From positions 13,366,348 to 13,430,347 of the forward strand of contig CM060471.1 in NCBI GenBank assembly GCA_030544235.1: a stretch of 64,000 bases of DNA. Direction: 5' to 3'. The notes below the pieces were generated by a model, which made no database searches, was not told where the DNA came from, and was given only the letters and a program-made list of their open reading frames with translations. Origin of the DNA: Lepturacanthus savala (lineage: Eukaryota > Chordata > Actinopteri > Scombriformes > Trichiuridae). How positions within the stretch are numbered: the stretch's first letter is position 1; each line of letters starts with the position of its first letter. This document shows positions 35,368 to 48,126 of this stretch, piece by piece. The translations under genes were made by a program, and so were the position numbers.

Positions 35368-37559
35368 TTCTGGTCAAATGCCTCAAAAACAAGCATGAGA
35401 CCATGCTGGTAATCGGGTTTGAGTTATTAAAGTCATTCTTTTTTATTTGTGATATTTCCGTACTTCAACGCAAACAGTGATAAATGATTGAAAAACAAAA
35501 AATAACACTGATAATGTTCTAAGCAAGTGTTTTACAATATATTTGACATGCTGTAAATATAAATCCTTTCTCTCAAAAATTGCATTAGGGCCTTTGCATG
35601 TCAGTATGCACTGAACATTAAAAAAAGCTCCTCCTGTACTTAGATTAGTGGCTTTCAGTAGCCTTTTTTATATTCTTGCTGTTTAACAAGCAGCAATTAA
35701 AAAGTCCTACATGGTAATATAAGATATATAAGATTGCATAAGGTTTCCAACGTCTTCTTGGTCCTGAGAGGTTTGAATCATTCAAATCATGAATAAATTT
35801 TGTTCAAAATCCATTCAATTGTGCAACATATTAATCAAGGTAATAAGTAGAAATTAAAAATATAGTATATGTACATAGTAAAAGTGGAGTGAATTAAGAA
35901 TTATATAAATAATAAAGGATGTTTTGTTCTTTATTATTAGAAAAGAGCAATAATTTAAATGTGTATGAAGCATTAGGACTGTTATGGTTTCTAAGGCAAC
36001 TAGAATAAATAGTGACCTTATTTAAGTAGATTTAGCTGTTCTGTAGATTTAAAGCTGATTCCCCCGCATTCATGATGCTTATGAACATCTGCGTGTTTAG
36101 ATTCTTTTCATGTCATACTGAGGAAATGCCTGGGGCTAAAGTGAATGATATAGATGTGAATGTGGACTCAAGGTCCAATTATTTGCATTATATTCAGTGC
36201 TATATAGTTACAATTTGTGGCATATAATGAAAGTTTGCATCTTAAAGATTATCATAAGTTCATTCCTTATATTCTTCTTGATGAACCTTGCGGAAAAACT
36301 GTAGTTTTCCATAATAATATTATCAAAACTATACTGACAATCCAAATGATTTTTCTCCAGGAGAGGGCAGCAAACGGCTGCCGTTGACCTTAATCTGAAG
36401 CGACACTCCGCTCCTATAAATAGAAACGCTTCAGGGGAGAGATTATTGCTCTCTTCTCTTTTTTTTCATCCAGATGTTTTCTCTTCTCTGCTCATTCACT
36501 TATATATACACATCCAGATCTGTAGAACTGGAAATAAAGTGATTTATTATTAAAAAAAAAATGGAAAAAATAAAAGAAAAATAAAAGAAAACTTTCCCTC
36601 ACTGAAGTAGTCTTAAATGTGTCAGACAGTAAACACATGACCCATAAAAAGGCGACTATTCTGTGTCTTAAACTAAAATATGAAAACACATTTCATCACA
36701 GGAGCAGGTGTTCCGTTCAGTCATAAAGTCATTTTAGGAGGAAAATAATATTTATTGCTTTTATTTGCCCAGTTGTACTTTATGCAGGGAAATATGCAGC
36801 ATGCAGTATTAGCATTGGAGCTGTAGCATGTGTAGATGAGTAATTGCATTCATATCTGCAATCGATGCAACAGACTATATCTATATCTAATATATTTATA
36901 TACATTATATTGTACTATACAGTCCCACAATCCATGATATTTTATAGCCTCCCTCTCATGCAGAATCAGGCAGTTTACAGTCAATAAATAAAATCACGAT
37001 TAAAGATACATGAGGCTTAAATGTTAATACATCCAATAATAATTCGATCACCTTTTAATGATCTTTCTTGTTGCAGAGAGTGAGCCGAGCATGTTACCGT
37101 CTTTTATCCTTCGCTGACTCATTGTGACGCCTGTCGAAGCAGGATTTTAGGATTGTAGAACCAGAGGATGACATGAAGAAGTCATCACTACCGACAAGAG
37201 AATAGAATCTGTTACTTTACAGTTCCAATACAATACAATTAGGGATATTTTACTTTCTTTGACATTCATCTGGAGCGTTAGTTACTTCTCATGTGAAGAT
37301 TTAACATAAAACAATATATTTTAATATGCTTACTGTTTAAATTGTCATTCTTTCCTTTTCCCTTTTTTTTTTTTTTACATGTTATACGCTTTGTGTAAAG
37401 CTGCTGTATAAAGTGTATTAAACGAACATGTGATACGCATATATTATATAATCTAATATCTTTTACTATTAATCCAGCCAAAGTATTTAAAATCGGCTCC
37501 AATGCAACATTAAAATGTTCTCCTGTGTTTGTTAATGATAAAAAAACTAATAATATAAT

Positions 37560-37930
37560 AACACAGTTTGATTAATATTTACTTTTGATACTTTAAGTAC
37601 ATGTTTCTGATACTACTACTACTTTCACTCGTATTCATTCTTATTCAGTTCTTTAAATTGTCTGCTTTTTAACACAATGTTATGCATTTTGAGTGAAAGT
37701 TACAGAATACAGTGTATTATTATAATAAAAACACATTATACGCTTACATCAGCTCCACGTTGATAAACGAAATCATTAAAATAATGTCAGATTTATTAAG
37801 TGATGGAAGTTGTGACTGAAATGTAATAACATATCACAGTCTGTATAACAAGTACTGTTACTTTTGATACTTTTGAACACTTTGAATTCAGGACTTTTAC
37901 ATGTAATTGAGTATTTCTCCCACCAGTGAC
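37560..37930. repeat. ACTTAAGTA-type repeat remnant
   Basis: Pieces such as ACTTTTGATACTTTAAGTAC, AAGTACTGTTACTTTTGATA and GAGTATTTCTCCCACCAGTG match one arm of a common fish element whose fuller copies lie at 39894-40030 and 61826-62141. The copy is diverged and broken. Confidence 0.5.
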
Positions 37931-38109
37931 CCTTTTGTCTCTGTTGCCAGTGAGGTTAAACATGTTGATACTCTGGCCTGTATCCCATGTATAAAACAAA
38001 TTATGAGAAAAGAAAAAAAAAACACATAAATACCATGCCTCATTGCGTTTCAGCATGAAATGAAACATGAAAAGTTTGCGCTAACGCTGGTTTCTTTCTT
38101 GCAAGAAAA

Positions 38110-38600
38110 ACATAAGTCACATGGCCGGTACCGCAGCGCCCTCGTTGAGCCCTTAGCAACCGAGAAAACATGTGGAGATGCCATCCAGTCAGATCGGGGC
38201 GTTTTGAAATATGCATGCCCTCTGTTTGCAAGGCCCCTGCTGCATGCACTCTGTTCCCCTGTGGATGTGACAGCATAGGGGATGAGATGAGAACACCAGA
38301 AGCCATACATTCATTCCTCGGTCGCCCTGTTGTGACATTGACACAGCTCGACCTGATAATTACGTGCCCTAAGATGGAAGCAGTTACGGTGCGGAAGCGG
38401 TTAAAGTATAAATAGAAGCAAACAAGAAAAAGATCAATTAATTATGAGCTCCGGATGCCCCACGGGGCCTTTGAACAAACTGAGAAAGGGCAGGACTGAC
38501 GGTAGGAGTCAGTGTCCCCTTGAAGCTGCTGAGCTGTCACTGAAATACTGGTCTGGGCCTGGAAGACTCTCTTAAGGTCAGCCTGCTGTTTAACGGTTGT
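38110..38600. promoter_or_regulatory. Candidate conserved noncoding element
   Basis: This GC-mixed, repeat-free block has CpGs and TF-like cores: an octamer-like AAATATGCATGC, CCTGATAATTACGTG, ATCAATTAATTATGAGC and CCTTTGAACAAACTG. It contrasts with AT-rich flanks. An 88-codon frame crosses it without any recognisable protein signature. The call is from composition only. Confidence 0.3.
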
Positions 38601-39323
38601 TCTGCCAGAACAGTAAAATATTACGAGCTGTATCGTGACTTTAACTAAGGATATGATTAAACATAGAAATTTATTTGGTATGAAACGGAACAGTAAACAG
38701 TATGCCGGGTATGTGTATGTGTACGTTTCCATTTTTTTTCCCCCCTCTATGCTTAAATTTGAACACTAAAGTTAGCATTTAAATGTGTGTTTCTTCTGTC
38801 TGTGGCTTAAGCTATCTTGGTGTGTAAAAGTCCCGCTTTCACAATTCCCAGACAGAGGTGAAACCCGGGGCAAGAAAAGTCCATATGCTCCTGGTCATGT
38901 TGAATAACATCCCCCATTTGATAGCAGACAACAGGGATTTTAACCAGTGTTTAACCAGCATGCTTTGTGGCATAATCTTGGATCTGTTTTCTTCTTTCCA
39001 TATGGGAAACAGCCCACTGTGAAGATGTTTATGGCCCTTTAGGGTCTATATGGCCATAATTGGAAATAGACACTACTAAAAACCCACCTTTCCACATTGT
39101 GATGTTGACAAAATGATCACCATCTGGTGTATGATATCTACTGTATCTATGAAGCAAGGGGCGTCTGTGTATCTGTGTGTCTGTGGATCACATATCTCTC
39201 TGTTTGGATATTTAAAACATCATTATTATCATTAAAGGTTAAAATTCAATCAGGGTGTAGTAGAGGTTGACCTCTTGCCATTAGAGCCTGTCTCTTAAGA
39301 GTCTGTCTCCCGCTTTCTCTCTA

Positions 39324-39869
39324 TCCCATTACTTCCTATCTGGCTACTATATAATAAAAGCACCTCTTGCACAAAAAGCTTTTACAAAAACAAAAAATTT
39401 GAAATCTCATAGGCCTATGTACCATAGCGCCATCCTACAGCAGCACTTTAGTTACAGTGTAAAGCTCCATATCACAGCGTTCCTGCTCATGTCGCTTCCC
39501 AGCACTTTGGTTATAATTCAAAGCCCGTAGTCCTGTTTCTTCCTGCACTGATCGTGCAGCCAACTTCATGAAAGTATTGTAACTTCTTGCAAAAACCACA
39601 TGCTAAGACATTAGCCAGCTTAGCTGCTAGTTTATTCCTCACGCTAACACAGGATTCTGTGGCCCGCAGCCGTCTTACTCCAAAACGCGTTTATGGACCT
39701 TCAGGAAATCCCAGCACTATCACCTAACACGACAGATTCTGGGCCTAAACTCATTTAATTATATACACATATAACAGTAACATGCCGAGGTTTTTACACT
39801 ATACAGGAAAAACTATGAAGTAGGACATTTATCATAAGTTTGATTTTATTTGGCCTATCAACACAATTT
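39324..39869 (+). repeat. Dispersed repeat, direct copy 2
   Basis: This is the partner of 33887-34392. It contains an extra segment absent from copy 1 (around 39590-39640, with TTAGCCAGCTTAGCTGCTAG), so copy 1 has a deletion or copy 2 an insertion. Order and orientation are otherwise the same. Confidence 0.8.
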
Positions 39870-39893
39870 AAATACAAATATATATAAAATTAA

Positions 39894-40030
39894 CTAGTAA
39901 CTAAAGCTGTCAAAGCAATGTATGGGAGTCCCTCCCTTCTCCCATAGCGTCACATGGAAGTAAAAAGTACCTGAAAAGTGTACTTAAGTAGGGTACTTAA
40001 GTAAAAGTACTTACTCACTTTCTAGAGGTG
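39894..40030. repeat. ACTTAAGTA-type repeat fragment
   Basis: It has AACTAGTAACTAAAGCTGTC, ACTTAAGTAGGGTACTTAAG and AAAGTACTTACTCACTTTCTA. This is the end portion of the same family as 61826-62141. It sits directly between a dispersed repeat and a MITE, forming a cluster of insertions. Confidence 0.65.
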
Positions 40031-40047
40031 AGGTTGCAGATTACAGA

Positions 40048-40312
40048 TTAAAGGTACAGCGTGTAGTATGTGGTGGCATCTAGTGGTGGCGATGCAGATT
40101 GCAACCAATTTAGTACTGCAAGCATGTAAGAGAACCTATAGTGGCTTCCAAAAACATGAAAAACATGAAAGGCTGCCTCTAAAAGTGATTGTTTAGTTTG
40201 TCCATTCTGGGCTACTGTAGAAACATGGCAAACACAGCGGGCCTCGCAGAGGGCGACCAGCTCCCCGTGTAGATAAAAACGGTTCAATCTAAGGTAATAA
40301 AAACAACAATGG
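40048..40312. mobile_element. TTAAAGGTACAG MITE, copy 2
   Basis: The left end TTAAAGGTACAGCGTGTAGTA is intact. The body has GGCATCTAGTGGTGGCG, TTTGTCCATTCTGGGC, GTAGAAACATGGC and TCTAAGGTAATAAAA. Similarity to the family ends near 40312, so the right end is missing or highly diverged. Confidence 0.8.
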
Positions 40313-40539
40313 AACTGCTGGAAATCATTGTGAACAGGAGGGAGACCAGACACATCTGCCAGAGCAAATAAAACATGTGCACACGGATTCATCTGGTTCC
40401 CAGTCTAGTGGGTTGGTGTTCATAAATTATGAGTTTCCCCTTTAATGAAGCAAAAAAACAAAATATATATTTCTAAAACCGTGATAACGGTGTCAGATGT
40501 AGATTCTTGGTAGAGTCTCACGGAGCCGAGAGAGACTCT

Positions 40540-40970
40540 ATAGTGACACTTTCAAATGATGAATCCCTTTTAAGAATGAGCTGTCAACCCAGGGCGGAGC
40601 CATAAGCCGACTCATAAAGCCGCACCCTGATCTATCACAGGTTCTATGAATATTCATAAACTGTTCTTGTTTTACATTATTAACATGCTCATTCCACCCA
40701 ATAATAAGATTTATGATTGCCCTGTGACATCCGGAGTTTAAGAGCAGCGGTGTAAAATTCACCAGTCACCATGGCAATGCCGCATAAATTGGGAAAAGGC
40801 TACAGAAGTGCAGTCATAAATAAAACACATCATGGTTTAATTAGCTTTCAGTTCGCTGCAATTTAGCACTGCACTGCTGGGTATTAAGCCATGACTAAAT
40901 CTGAACGTTCTTATTAATTACCTTGGGCTTTTGAGCATTTTGCGCTGGCTTTGTGAAATTTTATTTATTT
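40540..40970. promoter_or_regulatory. Candidate conserved noncoding element
   Basis: This long repeat-free block has homeodomain and Pbx/Hox-like cores (GTCATAAATAAAACAC, GGTTTAATTAGC, TTCTTATTAATTACC), CCATGGCAATGCCGC and TTGCGCTGGC. The density of ATTA/TAAT cores with interspersed GC is typical of vertebrate developmental enhancers. No coding signal. Inferred without conservation data. Confidence 0.35.
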
Positions 40971-43689
40971 ATTTTTTTACCTTTTTAAGTCAGCCTGATT
41001 GTTTTCCCAACAATGTTTGTATCTGCAAGGCGTGTGGGTCACGTTAGCAGAGGCTCCTGTGGTGTTTGTGTGTGTGTGTGTGCGAAGAGATAGAAAGAAG
41101 GAAGGAGCAAAACTAATGAGAGAAAAGGAGAAAATGTGTAAGAGGCCATTGCATTTTAATCCTACTGGTCACAAACCTTTTTTTTTTGTTTCCTTTTTGT
41201 TCCGGTAGCTTTCAAAGTTTTAAGTTTGGGCAAGAAATTCAACTTTTAAGTGGGAAAAAAAATTGATTGGCTTGATTTAAAATCTATTAATGTTATCTAA
41301 CTGGTGTGAAAGGACACACGACAAGATCAGTTTACTTCCTGCTTGTGCCTCTGGAAGAAGATTCTTCCTCAGCCCTCTACTAAAAGTAGTAAATAAAACA
41401 CCTCTATTAACAGATAAAATAATCATATTATATTCCTTTAAATGGTCTATTACTGAAATCTTTTAATAATATATATTATATAATAATATATATACTTAAG
41501 AGGTTAAATTCTAAAGTTTGAACCATTGTAGGCTCAAATACTTTGTTACATGGACCATAGTAGTAAAGTTATAAATGTTATTTCATTCTTATTAGACTGT
41601 TTTATATTTCTATTGTGTGAAAAGATAAAGAATTGTATCTAATTTCTATGAATTATGACAACACTGTGTTTCCCACTGGCCATCAGTGTTAACTAAACCA
41701 GCAAAAAAAATACAAAAAAGTCCTGTATGTTAGGGAGCTCCACGTAGTACAATGCATGTGTTAAAATTGTGAGGTAAAATTTAGAAATAAATGGGTTAAC
41801 TTGAACTGAACGTCAATCTGAGGAGTGAGAAAAGTACCACACAGGAAGGAATAAGACAACCTGAACCTACATAGATGTATTATTTGTAGTATTTTTTTCG
41901 TTTCCTCTCTCCTGTTTCTGTTTCGTTCATTTTTCCTGTGCATCGAGTTTCCATTAAACATTCAGAGACAGCTTTATCCTAACTCGTGACACTTCAGAGC
42001 TAGAAAAGTGTCTGCCACAGGAACTCGGGAGTGTTCCACTTACCATCACTCTTTGCTTTTCTCAGGTGTAACTCCTGAACTGTGCAGCAATTCCATCTTC
42101 ATGTTTATGTTATTCAATTATTCTTCTACCGATTTAAGAAAAAAAAAACACAACCATTTGAAAGCCTCAGGCGTGAAGCCGTTTTGGAGGTGAAGGGCTC
42201 CTATACGACATATTAACACACAGGTGTTACAATATGTCTCTCTGGCTCACATGCGTATCCGTCTGACCTTTGGTTTAGTTTTAATCTTCTTAAGTGATCA
42301 GGCCAACCCCCTGCAGAATCAAAAACAAAAACAAAATAACAACAGACAAACCAGCTCAGCATGGTTTAATGGATTCATCCTGCTGCCAAAGCGCATCTGA
42401 AGTATTATCGATTATATTGATTTCATAATTTTTCATATTAGATCACAGAAGCGTTTCTCCGGCTAATGATATTCAACCACGTTAACAGGCGCGTGCACCT
42501 GCATAAAAATGGCTACGTAGCTCAAAAAAGATAAAAAGAGATAAAAGAGGGAGGGGAAAAGTACCATGATTAACTGTAATTAATATTTATAATTTTTATG
42601 ATACAGAACTGCGTACGTCTGCCTTTGATCACCGCGCCGTGCTGGATCGTTTTTATGCTTGAAGGATTTTTTCTGCAGCTACGCCCACAGAGCTCCACTA
42701 TATCTCAACACTGCACTGAATTACAGTGTGTGAGCCCATGGAAGGTAGGATGTATATCAATTAACTGAAATTGTTATTAATAATAAGCTTCAAATCGTAC
42801 CAATCCTTATCACTTGTTTAATTCAATGATGAAGTTTCAAAATGTCATTTCTCTGATGGGTAAGTGAGACTTGAGCGTGATTCTTTCCCTTGTGTTGTAA
42901 CAGTCTAATTGCCAATTAGTATAGTTCTGAAAAATAATGCGATGGGATGGTTCTACTTTGAACAACAACTGATCTGTCATAATAAAATCTCCTAAGATGT
43001 TGTTTTCTTATTTTTTTTATTTTTTTATCTTTATTTGGAAAAAAAACGCCAAGTAAATCAAGACTATGTGAGCAGTTTCTTCATTGTACGTCTCTAGTGA
43101 CAATCTATTGCTGACAGAACCTCGGAGATGTTATTTAGACAGTCAGGCACATACCAACATACCAAGAGGATTTCTTTACAGCTTGTGTGCTCACGACATT
43201 TAGAAAATAAATCGGTTCATCATTGAGCAAAATCAAATTAATTAAGGAAAAGTCGAGTCAGGAACGTAACCACCTTCCATAGCAGGAAAAGCACAGGTGT
43301 AAATGATAAGCACGTCTGGGTGGCTGGTGTTGTTCAGGCTGGATTACAGGGACACTGGTTAATGTCATTAGTTACATGTGTGACAACCCGACTCATCTGA
43401 AGTGATAACAGACTGTGAAATATACTCTGTTCAAATTTCATACCAGATAACTGCACATAGTACAGTATGCAGACCTGCTAATTGCTAATTTTCATTGTAT
43501 GCTGATTTTTCAGTTAGCATACAACAAATCATAAACATACATACATACATTTACATATATAATATTTGCCAACACATCAACAAAACTAGGTCAATTCACA
43601 ATTTTCTTACCAGAGATTTGCTATCATACATATTTCATTGGTTTTATTTTTTGTTATTCATTATTATTAATAATGTTTAATAGACTCTT

Positions 43690-43865
43690 TTCACACATCT
43701 GCCATATTAACATGAGACAGTAGGAAACAGGTGTTACCAATGATACTGCTTATGGTTCCCTTCAATTCAGGCTATTCTGCTATTGTATGGCTCACAGAAA
43801 ACACTGCTTATTACTATTCCTTAATTAGTATTACTGTATTTCTGCTGTATGGCTGCTGTGACAAT
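43690..43865. mobile_element. Palindromic MITE, copy 2 (related to 8277-8437)
   Basis: The left arm has CATCTGCCATATTAACATGA and AACAGGTGTTACCAATGATA. The right arm is ATGGCTGCTGTGACA. Left-arm similarity to 8277-8437 is high (both have CAGGTGTTACCAATGATACT), while the interior has diverged. Confidence 0.55.
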
Positions 43866-44611
43866 GGTATTGTGAAGATGCAAATATTCAGGGCAGTGCT
43901 TGCGTAACAGTCCACATACACAATGCTTTCACGTTCATTTATTCAGAATCACATATCCTGCTGTCATCTTACATAAAAGTAAAAGAGAGGGAGAGCACTG
44001 AAATAAACATTACGTTCAATCTAAATAATGAAATGGGTTCTTGTCAAGAGAAAAATTTTAGACCTTTTTAATCTCACAATACCGAAGATATTTCTAAACG
44101 CGTTCAGTTCTTTGTCACTGTTTAAATGCTTGGCAAACATAATCAAATTATTTACAACAATGTCATTTTTTTCTCCATCATGAACACTCAGTTAGATGAT
44201 ATTGCATTCACTGGATGTAACAGCATAATGAGAGTTTCAAACCACGGCCATAAAGGTCTTTTCCATTGTGTGTACATTAACAACACATTCAAAGGCATTT
44301 TTGGTATGCATACTAACGGCTACTTCCACAGGGGTCATACTGTGCAAACTGTCATGAATATAAAAAACACTGTTATGAGGATAACTAAGTGGTTCTGGTG
44401 GGTCTAGGGAATATTCATTCACAAACACAAAAGTGTGCATCTGAAAGAAAAGGCTGGCTGGCACTTAGTTGTGTGTGGGGTTAACCTGTGGTTAGCAACA
44501 GTGGCTAACCCTCCCCATGAGCTCCCCTGTCAATAAACAAGTTACTGTTCAGGTTTTTGTGGTTGTTTGGTTGAAAAAGAAAAAGCTGGGGTAGTTGGTC
44601 TAAGTGGTCTC

Positions 44612-44824
44612 TACTTTTTTGCAGATGACTTGGTGCTGTTGGCTTTATTGCGCCATGCGCCAACTTCGGCTCTCTCGCTGGAATGCTTCACGGCTGAAAC
44701 TGTGCCGGAAAAGGATGGAGTGCACTCACCTGAATGGGAATGAGAACTTTACCCCAAGAGGAGCAGTGAAAGTATCACAGAGTCTTGTTCACGATAGAGG
44801 GAAGGATGGAGTGGGAGATTGTCT
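44612..44824 (+). pseudogene. Degenerate LINE reverse-transcriptase fragment
   Basis: One frame beginning TTT GCA GAT GAC (44618) reads FADDLVLLALL, the polymerase box (F-A-D-D) of non-LTR retrotransposon reverse transcriptases. It continues with diverged sequence (LSLECFTAEAV, then a stop) that tracks the usual following region. Later bases (GTCTTGTTCACGATAGAGGG, ATGGAGTGGGAGATTGTCTG) resemble the downstream part of the same domain in another frame. So there is at least one frameshift and stop, and only about 70 codons remain. It is a dead fragment. The clade is not assigned. A SINE is inserted just after it. Confidence 0.7.
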
Positions 44825-44837
44825 GGTCGATAACTGT

Positions 44838-45105
44838 CAGTCAGTCATTTTCTATACCTGCTTATTCCTCATTAGGGTCGCAGGAGTCTGCTGGAGCCTA
44901 TCCCAGCGCGTTACGGCGAGAGGCAGGGATACACCCCAGATGGTCGCCAATTAGAGTTGCCAATTAGCCTCAGCATGTTTTTGGACTGTGGGAGGAAGCC
45001 GGAGTACCCGGTGAAAACCCACGCAGACACGGGGAGAACATGCAAACTCCACACAGAAAAGTCCCAGACCCAGGACCAAGGAGGTCTTGAACCTACGACC
45101 TTCTT
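44838..45105 (-). mobile_element. V-SINE (5'-truncated) with 13-bp target duplication
   Basis: Read on the minus strand, it has the V-SINE central domain (GTGTGGAGTTTGCATGTTC, TCCGGCTTCCTCCCACAGTC, CAAAAACATGC) and a tail ending TGACTGACTG. It is flanked by a perfect direct repeat GGTCGATAACTGT at 44825-44837 and 45106-45118, the target-site duplication of retroposition. The tRNA-like head seen in the other copy is missing, consistent with 5' truncation during reverse transcription. Confidence 0.88.
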
Positions 45106-45118
45106 GGTCGATAACTGT

Positions 45119-45290
45119 ATGGCCTTAATCTGAGTATTACTAGACAACTGAAGTACATGTAAACAGGTTAGTCCAATTAATATTGGAGTTCTACAGCTCT
45201 GATTAAGATACTCATAATGCAATTGGACTTCAGTTTTCTTTGGCATGTATAGGCCTTAATCCAAGTTAAACTAGACAATGCATGTGCTCA
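45119..45290. repeat. Probable dispersed repeat (CATGTAAACA...-type)
   Basis: Two inverted half-units are visible: GGCCTTAATCTGAGTATTAC / ACTAGACAACTG, and CAGTTTTCTTTGGCATGTAT with TTAATCCAAGTTAAACTAG. TACATGTAAACAGGTTAGTC recalls a fish family with similar phrases at 50340-50730. Low-certainty family call. Confidence 0.4.
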
Positions 45291-46829
45291 TGCTTCATAC
45301 AATTCAACAATCACTGATGCAATTCCACCTCAAACTGTTGGCAGCAGTAGGCGTAAATGCAACTTACTGGGAGAAGAAAAAGAGCTGTATAGTTCCTGAG
45401 TGTTCAACTATCTTGAAATGCTTAAATGTTACAAGAGCCTGGGTCGGATACACATGAGTAGGCAGGAGAAAAAAAAATCTATATCCAACTTGAAGACAGA
45501 GAGTTCTTGGTGAGTCATACATCTTGGTTGTCATTTTTAGCTATTGCTCTCACTAAATTTAGGTTTGTTAACTAAATGTGGTGCTGTAGATAGGTCTCCT
45601 GAACTGAAATGAACACATTTCAGCCAATTAACCGCTAGTCCTGTTTCTTCTAGCCTCTCAAAAAGTTGTTTTAGAACTACACATCACCACATCATCTATA
45701 AGGTAACAGTGTTATCCAAACCAGCTGCCACTTCATTCATCAACCTTTAGAAAGCGGCATGATCATTTTTCAGTTCAAAGGAAAGATAAGACAGCGATAT
45801 AAACTCTCTAAGGTAACAAATAGTGACACATCTTGAGCTCTCTCTCTGTTAAAGGCACCTGCTAATAACTCTTTAACAGGTCAAACCTGGAAACAAACTG
45901 TGTCCTATGGGCATTTAACTGGGGAATCGGGTAAGAATCCAAAGTTAGTTAAACCTGAAGCTTTGAAGTGAATATCTTTGGATTTTGGACTGTTGGGAAA
46001 AACAAGACACTTTAAGACCTTGGGCTATGAGGAGTTTTCTTTCTGGGCCTATTTATTCACCTTGTCGTTGCCACATTCCTCACTTTACAGTTTCTAGTTG
46101 AGACAGGTTTTTCATTTCATTAAAAAAGAAAAAAATGACATGAATTATGATAGTAACATTTTTTCCCTCTAGCCTTTACAGGTTACTACCGTGCACCGCT
46201 GAAGTCTAGCCATAGATTCATAGACTGACCTCCTAAGTCAATGTTTCCTTACAGGGAGCTCACCCCATACTATATGGATCATGAGAACCACAACTCATTA
46301 TTTCAATAATTCATAGATGGCATGTAAATGATGCGTGTTGTAAGTCACACTGGATGAATCTGGTGCTGCGATGCATGAAGTCGACTTCATATGGCTCCCA
46401 GGACACTACACAGCACTCCCTCCATCCACACCCCCACCTGCCCCTTTCATGCTCAGCCCTTCTCTCACCCATTCCATTGTATTCAGTCTTTATGCATCAT
46501 CATGCTTCTTTTTCTCTTTTATCTCTCTCTCTCTCTCCGTCTCCCTATCATCCATTTCAACTTTTCAATCTGTCTCTGTCCTCCTCCTCCTCCTTCTCTA
46601 GCTTTTTCTTTTCCCTTCCTTCCCCCCGACCCTCCCTCTGTGTTCGTCTTTGGAAGCATTAAGAAATTATTCACAGTAATTTTTCCCCTGCCTGGGTTTG
46701 AGCTGAGTGCTTGTCTGATTTGTGAGCAGCAGAAAGGTCAGCCACAGTGGCTGTTGCTGCTGTGAGCACGTCCACCCCCCATTACTTCCTATACTTTATC
46801 CATGTAGGAAAGTAGACGGCCTCCATGGC

Positions 46830-47400
46830 CTGGAGAAAGCAACACTTGGCTGATTAAACCCATTATTGCTGTTCGCTTGCTGTCACTTGTCAGCCAGTGT
46901 TCAGATGTCCTTCCTTCTCACTGTGCTGTGTTGAAAAAAAAGTAGCAGCACTGTCGGGTTTTATTATTTATCTACCTTTTAAGACATGAAATACTCAATG
47001 TGTCTGGAGTGAGTTAAAGATTTTTTTTTTTGCTTTTGTTGGTGGGTGACAGCTTCCAAGTCAATGAGGATAAGTTCTGACAAGCCAACTGCAAGATCAA
47101 TAACTCCCACATGCACAATAAGTGATAAATTAACAGCTGACTTAATCATTGCAGCTGGATTGAAGCTGTTGTTTTAAGCCCACCCCGGCGAATGTCCATT
47201 GTTTTCTAATAGAGTCCAGATTCAGACTGCTGCAGAAACATGTGTGATGCAGCTATTGGCAACATATGAGGACTCAGCTGGTCTTAAAAGAGAGTGGAGA
47301 TCAGAAAGGTCAGCATGTCGTGTTTAATTAACATAAGAGCTGAGGATGCAGGGAGAATAACTCTGGATTTGCGATGGCTCAAGTAATTCTTACTAACCCT
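46830..47400. promoter_or_regulatory. Candidate conserved noncoding element
   Basis: This repeat-free block has ATTAAACCCATTATTGC, TCATTGCAGCTGG, CCATTGTTTTCTAATAG (SOX-like core) and GTGTTTAATTAACATAAG. Composition is balanced against AT-rich neighbours. It is a by-eye candidate only. Confidence 0.25.
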
Positions 47401-47451
47401 CGTACTGTCTGTGAATATATTTGATGTATGTTTTTATTATAAGCTTTTTTC

Positions 47452-48126
47452 CAAAGCCGTCAAAAATATTCACATTCATTACTGAGGTAGAAGCATAGAT
47501 ACGACGGTTTACAAATACTTCTGTAGAATTTGAAGTATCAACTTTTACACTTTTACTTCAGTAAAAGTATAAAAGTACTTAAAGTATAAATATAAGCCCC
47601 CCAACACATGTTTCTAAAGGCTATAATGACTATAATTTCATATAAAAATGTTAATGTAGTTATTTGTGATGCACCTTCAGCCATATGTATTCACATATAT
47701 CCACATGTTTCAGCCACATATATACCCATTGAAAATGAAGAATTTTAGTACAATGCAAACACATTAAATAACCATATAGATGTACTGTGCAGCATTAACA
47801 TGTGTTTCATTGAGCAGAAGCTGTTATCACTTTTTGCCAAGAGATATTTTATTTTATGTGTTGTATAATCCCTTTTAAGGATATAAACAGGTAATAGGTG
47901 AATGAACTAAAAATCCATTAAACATACCGATGAATGAGAACAAGTGATTTTTTTAAGGCAGAAACAACCTTTAACTCCTAATCATTTGAAATGCAAGGAG
48001 CACAGATAATTGTGTGGAAGTAAAAAGTTGGCTGAAAAATAATTACTCCAGTAAAGTATAGATACCCAAAATTTCGGCTTAAGTACGGTAGCAAAGTATT
48101 TGTACTTAGTCACTTGAAACCTCTGG
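47452..48126. mobile_element. Nonautonomous element, GTAAAAGTA-rich with imperfect inverted ends
   Basis: The left end CAAAGCCGTCAAAAATATTC and the inverted right end (CCAGAGGTTTCAAGTGAC) are imperfect terminal repeats. Internally it has TTTTACTTCAGTAAAAGTAT and ACTTAAAGTATAAATATAAG. A shorter inverted relative is at 57110-57302. Coding capacity is absent. Confidence 0.6.

Noticed and set aside
44604..44954. 116-codon frame as a possible gene
   Set aside because: It spans a degenerate LINE fragment and a V-SINE insertion. It is a translation artefact.
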